From the NCBI RefSeq assembly GCF_036416795.1, contig NZ_CP143867.1:1178001-1242000 (forward strand): a stretch of 64,000 bases of DNA, read 5' to 3'. A program made the position numbers and the translations under genes. Of the stretch, positions 36,093-44,610 are shown one piece after another. Below the pieces are notes generated by a model. The model searched no databases, had not been told where the DNA came from, and was given only the letters and a program-made list of their open reading frames with translations. The stretch comes from Bacteroides sp. MSB163. Its GTDB lineage: Bacteria > Bacteroidota > Bacteroidia > Bacteroidales > Bacteroidaceae. How positions within the stretch are numbered: position 1 is the stretch's first letter; every line of letters begins with the position of its first letter.

Positions 36093-36500
36093 TCAATCCT
36101 GCTTAATAGAAATCAGTTCTTTCATTTTTTCAAGCAATATTTCTGTCTGTGGAAACAATGGGGCAACATCTATTTCTGCCCAATCAAACATATCATCATA
36201 ATCACCTGCCTGACGCATATTAAGCAATCGGGAAGCTAAACGAGCATCTTCCCTGCTCAGCAAACCTCTCGTTACAAATTCCTGTCCCAACATACAAATC
36301 AATCCACTATGAGTTTTTGAAGCAAACCCCTTATCCACCATTAGAGCTGAAGCCATGTGAAATACTGCATAATACAGGCGGTTCGCTACCAAACTCCAAT
36401 GATTCAACAACGCATTATCCCTCGCTTCAATCATCGCAGTCTCAGATTTCTGTATCCGATACGAAATTATAGCTTTTTTCTCATCAATTGTCAACGACAT
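36093..36500 (-). CDS. HEPN domain protein, toxin-like partner of MNT
   Basis: 135 residues, all-helical HEPN domain. The conserved core RLYYAVFHMASALM gives Arg41-x6-His48, and KTHSGLICMLGQEFVTRG follows. HEPN proteins paired with MNT nucleotidyltransferases are RNases or toxins that their partner neutralises, often by adenylylation. Its start overlaps the MNT stop by 10 nt, so the pair is translationally coupled with the antitoxin first. A spacer of about 45 nt holds the hairpin next to the insertion sequence downstream. Confidence 0.82.
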   Translation of the reverse strand: MSLTIDEKKAIISYRIQKSETAMIEARDNALLNHWSLVANRLYYAVFHMASALMVDKGFASKTHSGLICMLGQEFVTRGLLSREDARLASRLLNMRQAGDYDDMFDWAEIDVAPLFPQTEILLEKMKELISIKQD

Positions 36501-36814
36501 ATCTCAATACTTTCTTGTTCCACATTCTTATAAAAAGGAGTAAAATTCCTCTTTTGCCAATCACTATAAGTGTAAAGCAAAGGATTTATCATAGCCCCTA
36601 TCTTCCAGCCCAATTCCATCAAAGGGTAAGCAACATTATCAAAGTCATCATTATTAATCCGCTCCTTATCAATCAAAATAAGAATGTCCCAATCAGAATC
36701 TTCACGGGCATCTCCGCGTGCCTGAGAGCCGAACAAAAGCACCCTCCCTCCTGTGGGAAGCACATTCTGCAAGGTATCCTTGATTTGCTGCAATATTTTT
36801 GTTTTAGAATACAT
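36491..36814 (-). CDS. MNT-type minimal nucleotidyltransferase, antitoxin-like
   Basis: 107 residues from the ATG at 36814. The signature LFGSQARGDAREDSDWDILI gives GSQARG at 29-34 and the metal-binding Asp41 and Asp43. Family members transfer AMP to a tyrosine of the HEPN partner. The upstream ATG at 36838 would lie at or before the predicted transcription start (near 36835), so the internal start is chosen. Operon with the HEPN gene. Confidence 0.82.
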   Translation of the reverse strand: MYSKTKILQQIKDTLQNVLPTGGRVLLFGSQARGDAREDSDWDILILIDKERINNDDFDNVAYPLMELGWKIGAMINPLLYTYSDWQKRNFTPFYKNVEQESIEICR

Positions 36815-36841
36815 CGTATCTTCTTTACTAATATCCAATTA

Positions 36842-36849
36842 CAAAGATA
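36842..36849 (-). promoter_or_regulatory. Promoter -7 element for the MNT-HEPN operon
   Basis: Minus strand TATCTTTG, a perfect TAnnTTTG. No clear -33 element. Confidence 0.5.
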
Positions 36850-37093
36850 AAAATATATCATGTAATTCCAATTCAACTTAGGCTTATTTCTCTAACTTTC
36901 CTGTTTATACCTAAAAGCGGGATATAATTCTAACTATTCAATAGTGACGTTATGACACTTTGCTTTTTATGCATAACGAGAACGCGATATTTCCGTCCCG
37001 GTGCAGGGAAGGACGAAAAGAAACGAACGAAAACCAGCATCTTGCTGATTGAAAGAAGAATACATAAATAAGGACAACTCTAAAAAAAGAAAA
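36850..37093. other. AT-rich intergenic stretch without a gene
   Basis: No convincing coding frame on either strand and no strong hairpin. It lies between the MNT-HEPN promoter and the 22-nt repeat array. Confidence 0.5.
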
Positions 37094-37273
37094 ACAGATG
37101 GTCTGTGTACTAAAAACACATCATCTGTCGCCCATATATAAACCGTCTGTGTCCGAAATATAGATCGTCTGTGTTACAAATATAGATCGTTTGCGTCACA
37201 TCTATAGATCGTTTGCATTGCATCTATAGATCGTTTGCATTGCATCTATAGATCGTTTACGTTACATCTATAG
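37094..37273. repeat. Tandem 22-nt repeat array, eight units plus a partial one
   Basis: Units begin at 37094, 37116, 37138, 37160, 37182, 37204, 37226 and 37248, each 22 nt, with a 4-nt partial unit at 37270-37273. The core is ATAGATCGTTTGC. Units starting at 37204 and 37226 are identical; the leftmost units are the most divergent. No unrelated spacers, so not CRISPR. Confidence 0.85.
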
Positions 37274-37593
37274 TTCCCTTGCGAAAGAAGCATAGTTTCT
37301 TGCATAACCATCCACATACGCTATCTGTTTATGCAGAAACCATGTATTTATATTCCATACATTATCCAGGCAGATTCTATTTCGAACATTTTGCCAGAAG
37401 CACTTATCAGCAAAAGGCCCACTCTGATTACTTTTTGTCCGGAATAAAGTATGATGTCTGACTTTTAGCACACCCTCCTAAGTTATCACATAAATTAAAA
37501 AGAATGCGAAGCCTCTGAAGGAACTCCGCATTCACGAGATAAAAAAGGATTGAAAAAAACAGGGTATATATTGGTTAGATGAGAAATTACCTA
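37274..37593. other. Intergenic stretch without a supported gene
   Basis: Short open frames exist on both strands but none has a family resemblance or a convincing start. Nothing else recognised. Confidence 0.4.
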
Positions 37594-38067
37594 TTATGAT
37601 TCTTTTCGGAATAGTCGGCACAGGAAAGACCAGGCAGTTGTTTTCCCTCCTTTCATTTTCCTATCATTATTCAGTACCTTTTCGTTTAATGAAAGAATTC
37701 TATGGGTGAGGTCCGACATCTTCTCAAACCCCTCCTGTAGTCTTGCCTCCCGTTGAGCACGCCGGTAGTTCTCCTCCAGCAAATCATCATAAGCTTTTGT
37801 CAAGCGTGCATTCTCCTTATAAAGCCAGTTTAAATGCTCTTTCGGAACCCGCTCGATAGTCGCGTCATCTTCCGGGTAAGACTTCGTTGAATTAAACTCA
37901 AGAGATTTCTCAAGGTCCTCCGCATCCACCATCGGATCGGGGTCCTCGTAAGGGTCTTTATCCAGAGATGAACATCTCAGATAACCGAGCCTTATCCATT
38001 CGCGGATCTGCTCTTCGGATATGCCGTATTTCTCAGCGGCCAAACTTACAGAAAGCCAATTAGCCAT
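37594..38067 (-). CDS. HTH (MerR/excisionase-like) protein with coiled coil
   Basis: 157 residues from the ATG at 38067; an ATG at 38094 would add nine. The N-terminus (WLSVSLAAEKYGISEEQIREWIRLGYLRC in two pieces: WLSVSLAAEKYGIS and EQIREWIRLGYLR) has the layout of a MerR/excisionase-type winged helix. An acidic linker and a long charged helix (KENARLTKAYDDLLEENYRR onward) predict a coiled coil, ending in a basic tail. Probably DNA-binding; no family name recognised. A strong promoter lies about 250 nt upstream, leaving a long leader. Confidence 0.6.
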   Translation of the reverse strand: MANWLSVSLAAEKYGISEEQIREWIRLGYLRCSSLDKDPYEDPDPMVDAEDLEKSLEFNSTKSYPEDDATIERVPKEHLNWLYKENARLTKAYDDLLEENYRRAQREARLQEGFEKMSDLTHRILSLNEKVLNNDRKMKGGKTTAWSFLCRLFRKES

Positions 38068-38315
38068 ATAGAGTGTTTGATTAATAAGTTTCAAATCAAC
38101 CCTATACGGCTATAACTGGTTATTACAAGAGGTACGGGGCATTACGTCTTCCCCTACAACAGGTATGTGGGTACCCTAAGAAAAGGAAGAGTAAGCCCGT
38201 ACCAAGATTGATACAGGCTACGCTCATCCGACTTCTTAAACAAATTTCCACATTTCGTTGTAATCGGAAGAGGACATATACGTATACACAATACTATATG
38301 TCACTTGTTCACCTG

Positions 38316-38348
38316 CAAAGATACGTTTTTTTCATATTCAATAACAAA
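38316..38348 (-). promoter_or_regulatory. Promoter for the HTH/coiled-coil gene
   Basis: Minus strand: -33 TTTG at 38345-38348, 21-nt spacer, -7 TATCTTTG at 38316-38323. The transcription start would be near 38309, giving a 5' leader of more than 200 nt. Confidence 0.6.
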
Positions 38349-38385
38349 ATACCTCTATGTTTTTTACTTCCGGCTTAAAAAAACA

Positions 38386-38838
38386 TCAAATTAAGTCGCT
38401 GCAACTCCTCCTTACAAAGAGGGCCGTATATCTTTCGTCGAGCACTCTCCATGACACCGGCAAGGTATAGGTGAAGTCTATCTTCCCTCCCATGTGAATC
38501 ATCATAACCGGGGAGTAATCTCCCGGCTCCAAATCAGGCAGGATTACCAACACCTCTGTATCGGTATACTTAAACACTCTTTTTACATGTATCAATGTGC
38601 CCTTATCGGAGACGGGAGAGAGACCCAGGTATATGGTTCCGAGTGAAGATAAGCACAGGTTCTCACCTGTGATGACAACAGGAGCGTTCGAGGTAATGGT
38701 ACCGTCGCGCATGCCCGTCAGCGGGTCGTACACACTATTGATAACAGGAATCTTCTTCCCAAAAAGCGTTGGGATTTCGTTCTTTTCCTGCGTCTTATGG
38801 TGTAACTCAGCCACTATTTTTTTCTTATCTTTCATCAT
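38386..38838 (-). CDS. DUF4469-like protein without an HU domain
   Basis: 150 residues. The part NSVYDPLTGMRDGTITSNAP, VITGENLCLSS and the later VLVILPDLEPGDYSPVMMIH resemble the DUF4469 domain, an Ig/IPT-like fold that in Bacteroides is normally the C-terminal half of HU-like proteins. Here it follows a short basic N-terminus (KDKKKIVAELHHKTQEK) and no HU domain is seen, so it is either a stand-alone variant or a truncated gene. A possible -7 element (TAATTTTG) is at 38887-38894. Confidence 0.5.
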   Translation of the reverse strand: MMKDKKKIVAELHHKTQEKNEIPTLFGKKIPVINSVYDPLTGMRDGTITSNAPVVITGENLCLSSLGTIYLGLSPVSDKGTLIHVKRVFKYTDTEVLVILPDLEPGDYSPVMMIHMGGKIDFTYTLPVSWRVLDERYTALFVRRSCSDLI

Positions 38839-39096
38839 ATAATATCCATCAATTAGTTAGTAATAACAGTCTATCAAACTGCTTCACAAAATTACATCAC
38901 AACGCATACACTTCCGTGCCAGTAATAAGAAATATCAGCCAATCCGACTTTCTATATATGGCTACGCAAGGTTTGCCAGACTCATTTTTCGGAAAAGACA
39001 TCCCCCTTCGAAAGAAATGTTACGAATTTCGAAACAAGGAAGCCCCCAAAAGTGTTAAATAGACAATAGACAAACCTCTAACTCAGACAGAAGATT

Positions 39097-40056
39097 ATGA
39101 TAACAAACGAGTTAAATACAGGATTAGTTAATGCCGTCAAAGAGAAACTCCCATCCAAAGAAAATCTTGCCAATACTTTAATGGACATTCTTTATATAGG
39201 CAAAGAAGCTATTTACCGCCGGCTTCGGGGTGAAGTACCTTTCACCCTGGCCGAAGCAGCCGTTATATCCCGTAAACTGGGTATATCGCTGGACAAAATG
39301 ATAGGTGTGAGCTTCCGCGACAATGCCGTTTTCGACATGAACATAGTAGATAGCAGCCAGCCTTACGAAACTTACTATTCCATCCTGGAAAAGCAGGTAG
39401 AGCTATTCCGGAAAGTGAAAGAAGACGAATACTCGGAAGTTGGAACTTCATCCAATATCATTCCGCTGACTCTTTCATTGAACTATAATATGCTCTCCAA
39501 ATTCAGGCTATTCAAATGGATGTACCAGAATGAAAACATAAAGTGCAAACACTTTGAAGAAATGGAAATCCCACAAAAGATAGTGGACAAGCAAAAAGAG
39601 TATGCCAGCGCAATAAACCACATCCATTCCGTAGATTACATCTGGGATAATATGATTTTCAGCCATCTGATTAATGACATCCAGTACTTCTGCGATGTCC
39701 ATCTCATCTCCGACGAAGATAAAGGTCTGCTTAAAGCAGAACTACTCCAAGTAGTAGATGATATGGAAGAGTTGGCTACCTGCGGGAAAAGCAAGGCGGG
39801 CAACAACATCAGGATCTATATCTCAAACATCAACTTTGAGGCTACCTACAGCTATCTGGATACAAGCATCATACAGCTCAGTATGATCCGGATATATTCC
39901 ATCAACTCCATCACCACACAGGACAGCGAGATGTTCCGCAGCCTGAAGGAGTGGATTCAGTCATTGAAGAAGTTCTCCACGCTAATATCGGAAAGCGGCG
40001 AAATGCAGCGCATCCAATTCTTTAAGCAACAACGGGAAATCATCGGCACATTGTAA
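39097..40056 (+). CDS. HTH regulator-like protein, copy 1 of a pair beside the fimbrial operon
   Basis: 319 residues. The N-terminal ~70 residues read as a helix-turn-helix of the phage-repressor kind: SKENLANTLMDILYIGKEAI, YRRLRGEVPFTLAEAAVISR, KLGISLDKMIG. The remaining 250 residues are a conserved helical region of unknown role with an ISNINFEATYSYLD segment. It is a clear paralogue of the next gene. A rho-independent terminator follows at 40107-40138, so each copy is its own unit. Its position beside the fimbrial genes suggests control of surface structures; that is inference. Confidence 0.7.
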   Translation: MITNELNTGLVNAVKEKLPSKENLANTLMDILYIGKEAIYRRLRGEVPFTLAEAAVISRKLGISLDKMIGVSFRDNAVFDMNIVDSSQPYETYYSILEKQVELFRKVKEDEYSEVGTSSNIIPLTLSLNYNMLSKFRLFKWMYQNENIKCKHFEEMEIPQKIVDKQKEYASAINHIHSVDYIWDNMIFSHLINDIQYFCDVHLISDEDKGLLKAELLQVVDDMEELATCGKSKAGNNIRIYISNINFEATYSYLDTSIIQLSMIRIYSINSITTQDSEMFRSLKEWIQSLKKFSTLISESGEMQRIQFFKQQREIIGTL

Positions 40057-40106
40057 CGCCTTATTCCGAAATCTGAAATTGTTCAAACAACAAGTGCCAT
40101 ATTTCG

Positions 40107-40138
40107 AAAACAGATAGAGCTACTATCTGTTTTTTTTC
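40107..40138 (+). terminator. Rho-independent terminator after the first HTH gene
   Basis: AAAACAGATAG at 40107-40117 pairs with CTATCTGTTTT at 40123-40133, followed by more T. Confidence 0.8.
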
Positions 40139-40233
40139 ATCTTTCAACTATTTACCTTCGCATTCTTTTCAATCAGAAAAGACTACCGTTTTCACCACAT
40201 GATTTCAATCACAAAAGTTCCGTTAACAAGCTC

Positions 40234-40241
40234 TATATTTG
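40234..40241 (+). promoter_or_regulatory. Promoter -7 element for the second HTH gene
   Basis: TATATTTG fits TAnnTTTG. The start would be near 40249, leaving about 48 nt before the ATG at 40297. Confidence 0.5.
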
Positions 40242-40296
40242 TATATGTCACAAATTCGTCCTATGACATTTGATTATTAACAAAAAAGAAAAGGCT

Positions 40297-41259
40297 ATGA
40301 CCAAAAATTACATTGTAAAAGAGTTGATTAACGAAATGAAAGAAAGAATTCCCCCAGGGCAGAACTTAGCCAATTATCTGACAGATACATTATATATGGG
40401 GAAAGAGGCCGTCTACCGCAGATTGCGGGGGGAAGTCGCATTCACCTTTGATGAAATAGCCGTAATTTCCCATAATCTGGGTATTTCCATCGACCAGATT
40501 ATCGGAAACCATCTATCCAACCGGGTCACTTTCGATGTGAATCTTCTGCATTCACCCAATTTATATGAAAGTTATCATGAAATAGTAGAGCGTTACCTGC
40601 GAATCTTCAATTCCATGAAAGGAGACAGTGCCACTGAAGTGTATTCTGCAACCAATACAATTCCTTTTACCTTTTACTCGGCCTATGAGTATCTGTCCAA
40701 GTTCCGCCTGTGCCGGTGGATTTACCAGAATGGGAAAGTGAAGACTCCCAATTCTCTGAGCGACATGCATGTGCCCGACAAAATAGTCGCTTCTCACAAG
40801 AAATTGAGCGAAGGATTAAAGAGAGCCGGAAAAACCTACTTTATATGGGACAGCAACGTATTCAGTTCTTTTGTAAAAGAGATTAAGTATTTTGCCGGAT
40901 TGAATCTGATATCTACGCCAGACGTCATGTATCTGAAGAACGAACTGCAACAGTTACTCATCGACCTGGAACATTTATCAGTGAAAGGAGAGTATAGCAA
41001 TGGACATGAATTGTACATTTACCTGTCGAACATTGATTTTGAAGCGACTTATACCTATGTTGCCAATAAGGATTACCAAATCAGCCTTTTTAGGGTATAT
41101 TCCATCAATTCCATGGATTCGCAAAGCCCGCAAATCTGTGAGATACAGAAGAACTGGATACAGTCGTTGAGAAGACATTCTACTCTGATTTCAGGTAGTG
41201 GAGAGGCACAGAGGATTGCGTTTATCGAGAAACAAAGAAGTATTATTGAGACGTTATAG
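40297..41259 (+). CDS. HTH regulator-like protein, copy 2
   Basis: 320 residues from the ATG at 40297; an in-frame TTG at 40270 is a less likely start. Same architecture as the gene at 39097: LANYLTDTLYMGKEAVYRRL, GEVAFTFDEIAVISHNLGIS, then the helical region with YLSNIDFEATYTYV and an ending RRHSTLISGSGEAQRIAF that matches the end of copy 1. The two proteins diverge mainly in the middle. It is convergent with the fimbrial tip gene across a strong bidirectional hairpin. Confidence 0.7.
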   Translation: MTKNYIVKELINEMKERIPPGQNLANYLTDTLYMGKEAVYRRLRGEVAFTFDEIAVISHNLGISIDQIIGNHLSNRVTFDVNLLHSPNLYESYHEIVERYLRIFNSMKGDSATEVYSATNTIPFTFYSAYEYLSKFRLCRWIYQNGKVKTPNSLSDMHVPDKIVASHKKLSEGLKRAGKTYFIWDSNVFSSFVKEIKYFAGLNLISTPDVMYLKNELQQLLIDLEHLSVKGEYSNGHELYIYLSNIDFEATYTYVANKDYQISLFRVYSINSMDSQSPQICEIQKNWIQSLRRHSTLISGSGEAQRIAFIEKQRSIIETL

Positions 41260-41286
41260 AAAAAAGGAACACCGAAGTAGTATAAA

Positions 41287-41334
41287 AATGAGTTGTATCA
41301 AGATGCTTTTGAAAAGTATCTGATACAACTCATT
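41287..41334. terminator. Bidirectional terminator between the HTH gene and the fimbrial operon
   Basis: Perfect 14-bp outer stem: AATGAGTTGTATCA from 41287 with TGATACAACTCATT ending at 41334, continued by an imperfect inner stem (GATGCTTTT with AAAAGTATC). Confidence 0.75.
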
Positions 41335-41340
41335 CAGGTT

Positions 41341-44300
41341 TTAATCTACAACAGACCGCACACAGCGATAGCTGGGCCAGGTCGCTGTTCCTGCACCTGA
41401 CCATGCACTAAATTCATTACGACTACGGGCTGACTCCCAATTATATCCTACTAACCAATAAGTATTATCCCGTGCGGTCAATGCCCAATGCATGGTGGCA
41501 ATTTTTTGAAAATTAGTTCCCCAGTCTGCCGAAGCACCAAATCCTTGATTATCGAGACTAAGTTCAGTTCCCCCCAGACTAACGATCATATACATTTCGC
41601 GCTGGGTAGGCAGACGCCATCCGGTCCCTATACTCTCACACGCTTCCTTTGCTTCTGACCAACTCTTACCGCTGAGACTGGTGTTTCCCACCAGAAGTTT
41701 CGGAGCAATCTTATTCATTTCATTACTTGTATCAGGAGTATCACCCGAAGCAAACAGTAACGTAGGATCTACTCCTCCATCCGCATCGCGGGAGACGATA
41801 GTAACTCCTGAAGAAGCTACTGAGAGATAGGGATACTTTTTCCCGCTATTTTTATTATCTCTCACACAACGAAAAAAATTAGTGGCAGACCCTGATTTCG
41901 GGTATCCTGCTCCAAAGTCGAGTTCAAAATATGCACCTGTACTCCCTTCGGAATAATACGAGGACGACCAATAATTACCTGTCCAATTCTGATACCATCC
42001 ATATATATTCTGCCCATATGCATCACTGCTTCCCAACGCATTACCACCCAACGCATCTGCATAGGCAAATGACAGCAACAATTCACTTGCAGTAGGCAGA
42101 CGCCAGCCATCACCTATATTATTACATATAGTTTCCGCATCAGAAATACTCGCCACACGTCCCTTGTTTTGACCACTCGTAACCAGGAGCCGATTGTCAT
42201 GCCTGATAGGGTAAAGGTAAAAAAGAGGGTTTCCGGCAGTTGTATAAGATTTTGTTTCAGATACCATCTGAAGGTCAATCGTGCGATAAAATGGGAAATA
42301 TTCATTCGCTACAGTATGCATCACATTCTTAAATGTTATTCTTATCGTTCCGCTTTTTCCTTCCTTCCATTTTCCGGGATGGAGCTTCAGTCTGAAGTCA
42401 TATCCACGGTTTACCACATCGTTAGCCTTACCATCATCATCATTATCTACTACAGAGCTCTGATACATCTTCGACTCCGCATTCGTTCTGCCCACAACTA
42501 TATCGCTATCTGCGTCAGGTCTGAGCAATCCGGTTCCGTCATCACCAACAATGTTCAATTCCTCAACGTTCTCAATTGTCCAGTTATTATTGACAAACAA
42601 CTGCAAATATTGCTCCGCCCCTAAATGAACTTTATAGGTGCGACTATTGTCAACAGTGGGATAATACCGGAATGAGAACTGCAGTTCGCCCTGATTGATT
42701 GGCAAAGTAATAGAACCAGTATAACTGCCATCCTTATCATAGAGATAGAAATTGAATATATCCCAACGCCACCACCAGCCAGAGGTACTTGCACTGGTGC
42801 CATCGCCCGCAAGCCTCGGATTGGGATGCACTGTAAACGCTTGCACCTTTTCAGTGAAGGACTTCCTGCTGTCTCTGTACAATTGTGGAATAAGACCATC
42901 GGCAGGATACTGAATCGTGGACAGATCCTCAGAACCAAAAAGCTGGACATTGATTTTATCCACAGAAAACATCACATACACCGTCTGTGGCTCGATAGGC
43001 AATTCATCTCCATCAGGATTTCTAATAGGGAAGAAAAGGCCATTTTCCAACACATTCCCATATGCATCTACAAATTTAATGATTCCCGGGTCTATCACTC
43101 CCTGCGTCACTTTAATATCGTAAGTTAACCGACCCGCTGTCAGCGTAACCGTTGCCGTACGGGTCATTCCGGTAATTCCGTTATTAAAATAAGGAATCCT
43201 CAATAGAAGTTGCGTGTCTGCATTCGCAGCCCCTGAGGCCTCGGCCATTCCACCTGTGAAACCAAGCCAATCATTACCTTCCGTAACAGTAGCCTTCCAG
43301 CCGCCGGGATTGTCAGTAAAAACATTGATAGCGTAACCATTATTCTGATGTTGCGTCACACTGACCTCCGATTCACCCACACCAAGCATATACTGCCCAT
43401 TGTAAACCACATCCTTGACCATATCCCGGTCATAATGTATCAACCGGAACTTAAGATTGGACATGACTGTATAAGATGCCAATGCCTCCCTGAAACTTTC
43501 ATAACCAATGCCCGAAGCTTCCGTTACGGTGATGATGTATTTATAGTTTCGCTTCAAAGACAGATATTCAACTTCCTCTCCTATCTTTCCGGTTTTTGTG
43601 AAATCCACGCGGTAAAAAGTGGATTTACCATTACCAATCTTTCCCTTCACAATCAAGCAAACAGCATCCTTGCGGCTCGAAGCTCCGTCTTGCTCCACAC
43701 CGTCGGCATCCACTGCAGCAGGTGCTTCGAATGTATAAATCTCCCCGTTGTAGGGTGTGTTTCCATCCACGGAATAAAGGATTGCCTCCCCCTCCCCTAT
43801 CTTCTTGCCACCGTCAGCCGGAAGGTTCGTAGCATCCGGAGCCGGGTCGATAACCTTTCCGGCTGCATCCCATGCCGGAGCAATATATCCTATGGTATTG
43901 TAATTGGCCAGATAAACTTCCTCTACTGTGAAGTTAGATGCAGAATTACGAATATCAATACGCGCCAGCATGCGTTTCATATTGATGCCGGTTATCGGGT
44001 TCATCGAAGGAGCTATTTTCGCTATTTCCTTTTCACCGTACATAGGAATCCGTGTGTAACCATCAGTCGTCGAACCGTCTGCCGTCCATTTGCCGGTGTG
44101 GGTATGGAGCAGTGCTTCCATCGCCTCAACTTTAGTGGTTTCCCCCTTCTTGAATTCCGACGCAATACCGTCAAGTTCCCTATTTGCCACAACCACGATG
44201 CATGTCGATTCAGTAGTAGGATAAAGTACGGCAGAGAAATTCACAGTAGAGTTATTATTTGCCAAATCCTGTTTAACTCCCGTGCCACGAACCCATTCCA

Positions 44301-44571
44301 AAAATACCGCAGGTGTTTTTGACGTATCAAACACAAGGACATCTACAGTCTTTATTTCGTCTTCTTTCTTGGCTGCCCCCGCTCCGGCCATTGTGCGCGA
44401 AGTCACCGACGGAATATCCACATCAGGAACCGTCAAGGTGAATTGTACCCCATTCCCTGTTTGGGGAGGCATTGGTTCAAAGTCTTCTTGTACACATCCA
44501 GTAAACCCCATCAATGCCAACAAAGCCAATAAAAGCAAAATCGTTCTGAATATTGAAGTCCTATATTGCAT
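41341..44571 (-). CDS. Large fimbrial tip lipoprotein with two C-terminal DUF1566/Lcl-type domains
   Basis: 1076 residues. Lipobox LMGFTGC. The first ~380 residues resemble Mfa/Fim anchor and DUF4906-type fimbrial domains (KTVDVLVFDTSK, MKRMLARIDIRNSAS). A BACON-like domain lies around residues 410-500 (VFTDNPGGWKATVTEGNDWL). The C-terminal quarter holds two C-type-lectin-like DUF1566/Lcl domains marked by GWRLPTASELL with YWSSSYYS and FFRCVRD, and GWRLPTQREMYM with TYWLVGYNW and SYRCVRS. It is the last gene of the operon, the usual place for the tip adhesin, so it probably contacts a host or bacterial ligand. Confidence 0.75.
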   Translation of the reverse strand: MQYRTSIFRTILLLLALLALMGFTGCVQEDFEPMPPQTGNGVQFTLTVPDVDIPSVTSRTMAGAGAAKKEDEIKTVDVLVFDTSKTPAVFLEWVRGTGVKQDLANNNSTVNFSAVLYPTTESTCIVVVANRELDGIASEFKKGETTKVEAMEALLHTHTGKWTADGSTTDGYTRIPMYGEKEIAKIAPSMNPITGINMKRMLARIDIRNSASNFTVEEVYLANYNTIGYIAPAWDAAGKVIDPAPDATNLPADGGKKIGEGEAILYSVDGNTPYNGEIYTFEAPAAVDADGVEQDGASSRKDAVCLIVKGKIGNGKSTFYRVDFTKTGKIGEEVEYLSLKRNYKYIITVTEASGIGYESFREALASYTVMSNLKFRLIHYDRDMVKDVVYNGQYMLGVGESEVSVTQHQNNGYAINVFTDNPGGWKATVTEGNDWLGFTGGMAEASGAANADTQLLLRIPYFNNGITGMTRTATVTLTAGRLTYDIKVTQGVIDPGIIKFVDAYGNVLENGLFFPIRNPDGDELPIEPQTVYVMFSVDKINVQLFGSEDLSTIQYPADGLIPQLYRDSRKSFTEKVQAFTVHPNPRLAGDGTSASTSGWWWRWDIFNFYLYDKDGSYTGSITLPINQGELQFSFRYYPTVDNSRTYKVHLGAEQYLQLFVNNNWTIENVEELNIVGDDGTGLLRPDADSDIVVGRTNAESKMYQSSVVDNDDDGKANDVVNRGYDFRLKLHPGKWKEGKSGTIRITFKNVMHTVANEYFPFYRTIDLQMVSETKSYTTAGNPLFYLYPIRHDNRLLVTSGQNKGRVASISDAETICNNIGDGWRLPTASELLLSFAYADALGGNALGSSDAYGQNIYGWYQNWTGNYWSSSYYSEGSTGAYFELDFGAGYPKSGSATNFFRCVRDNKNSGKKYPYLSVASSGVTIVSRDADGGVDPTLLFASGDTPDTSNEMNKIAPKLLVGNTSLSGKSWSEAKEACESIGTGWRLPTQREMYMIVSLGGTELSLDNQGFGASADWGTNFQKIATMHWALTARDNTYWLVGYNWESARSRNEFSAWSGAGTATWPSYRCVRSVVD

Positions 44572-44610
44572 ATTTTTATTTCCTTTCTTAATCTATTTCT
44601 ATATCCTCCA

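Noticed and set aside
37094..37273. Possible CRISPR array
   Set aside because: The repeat units abut with no unrelated spacers, and no cas genes are near.
43348..44322. 324-residue plus-strand open frame inside the tip gene
   Set aside because: It is the complement of a well supported coding frame and has no recognisable domain.
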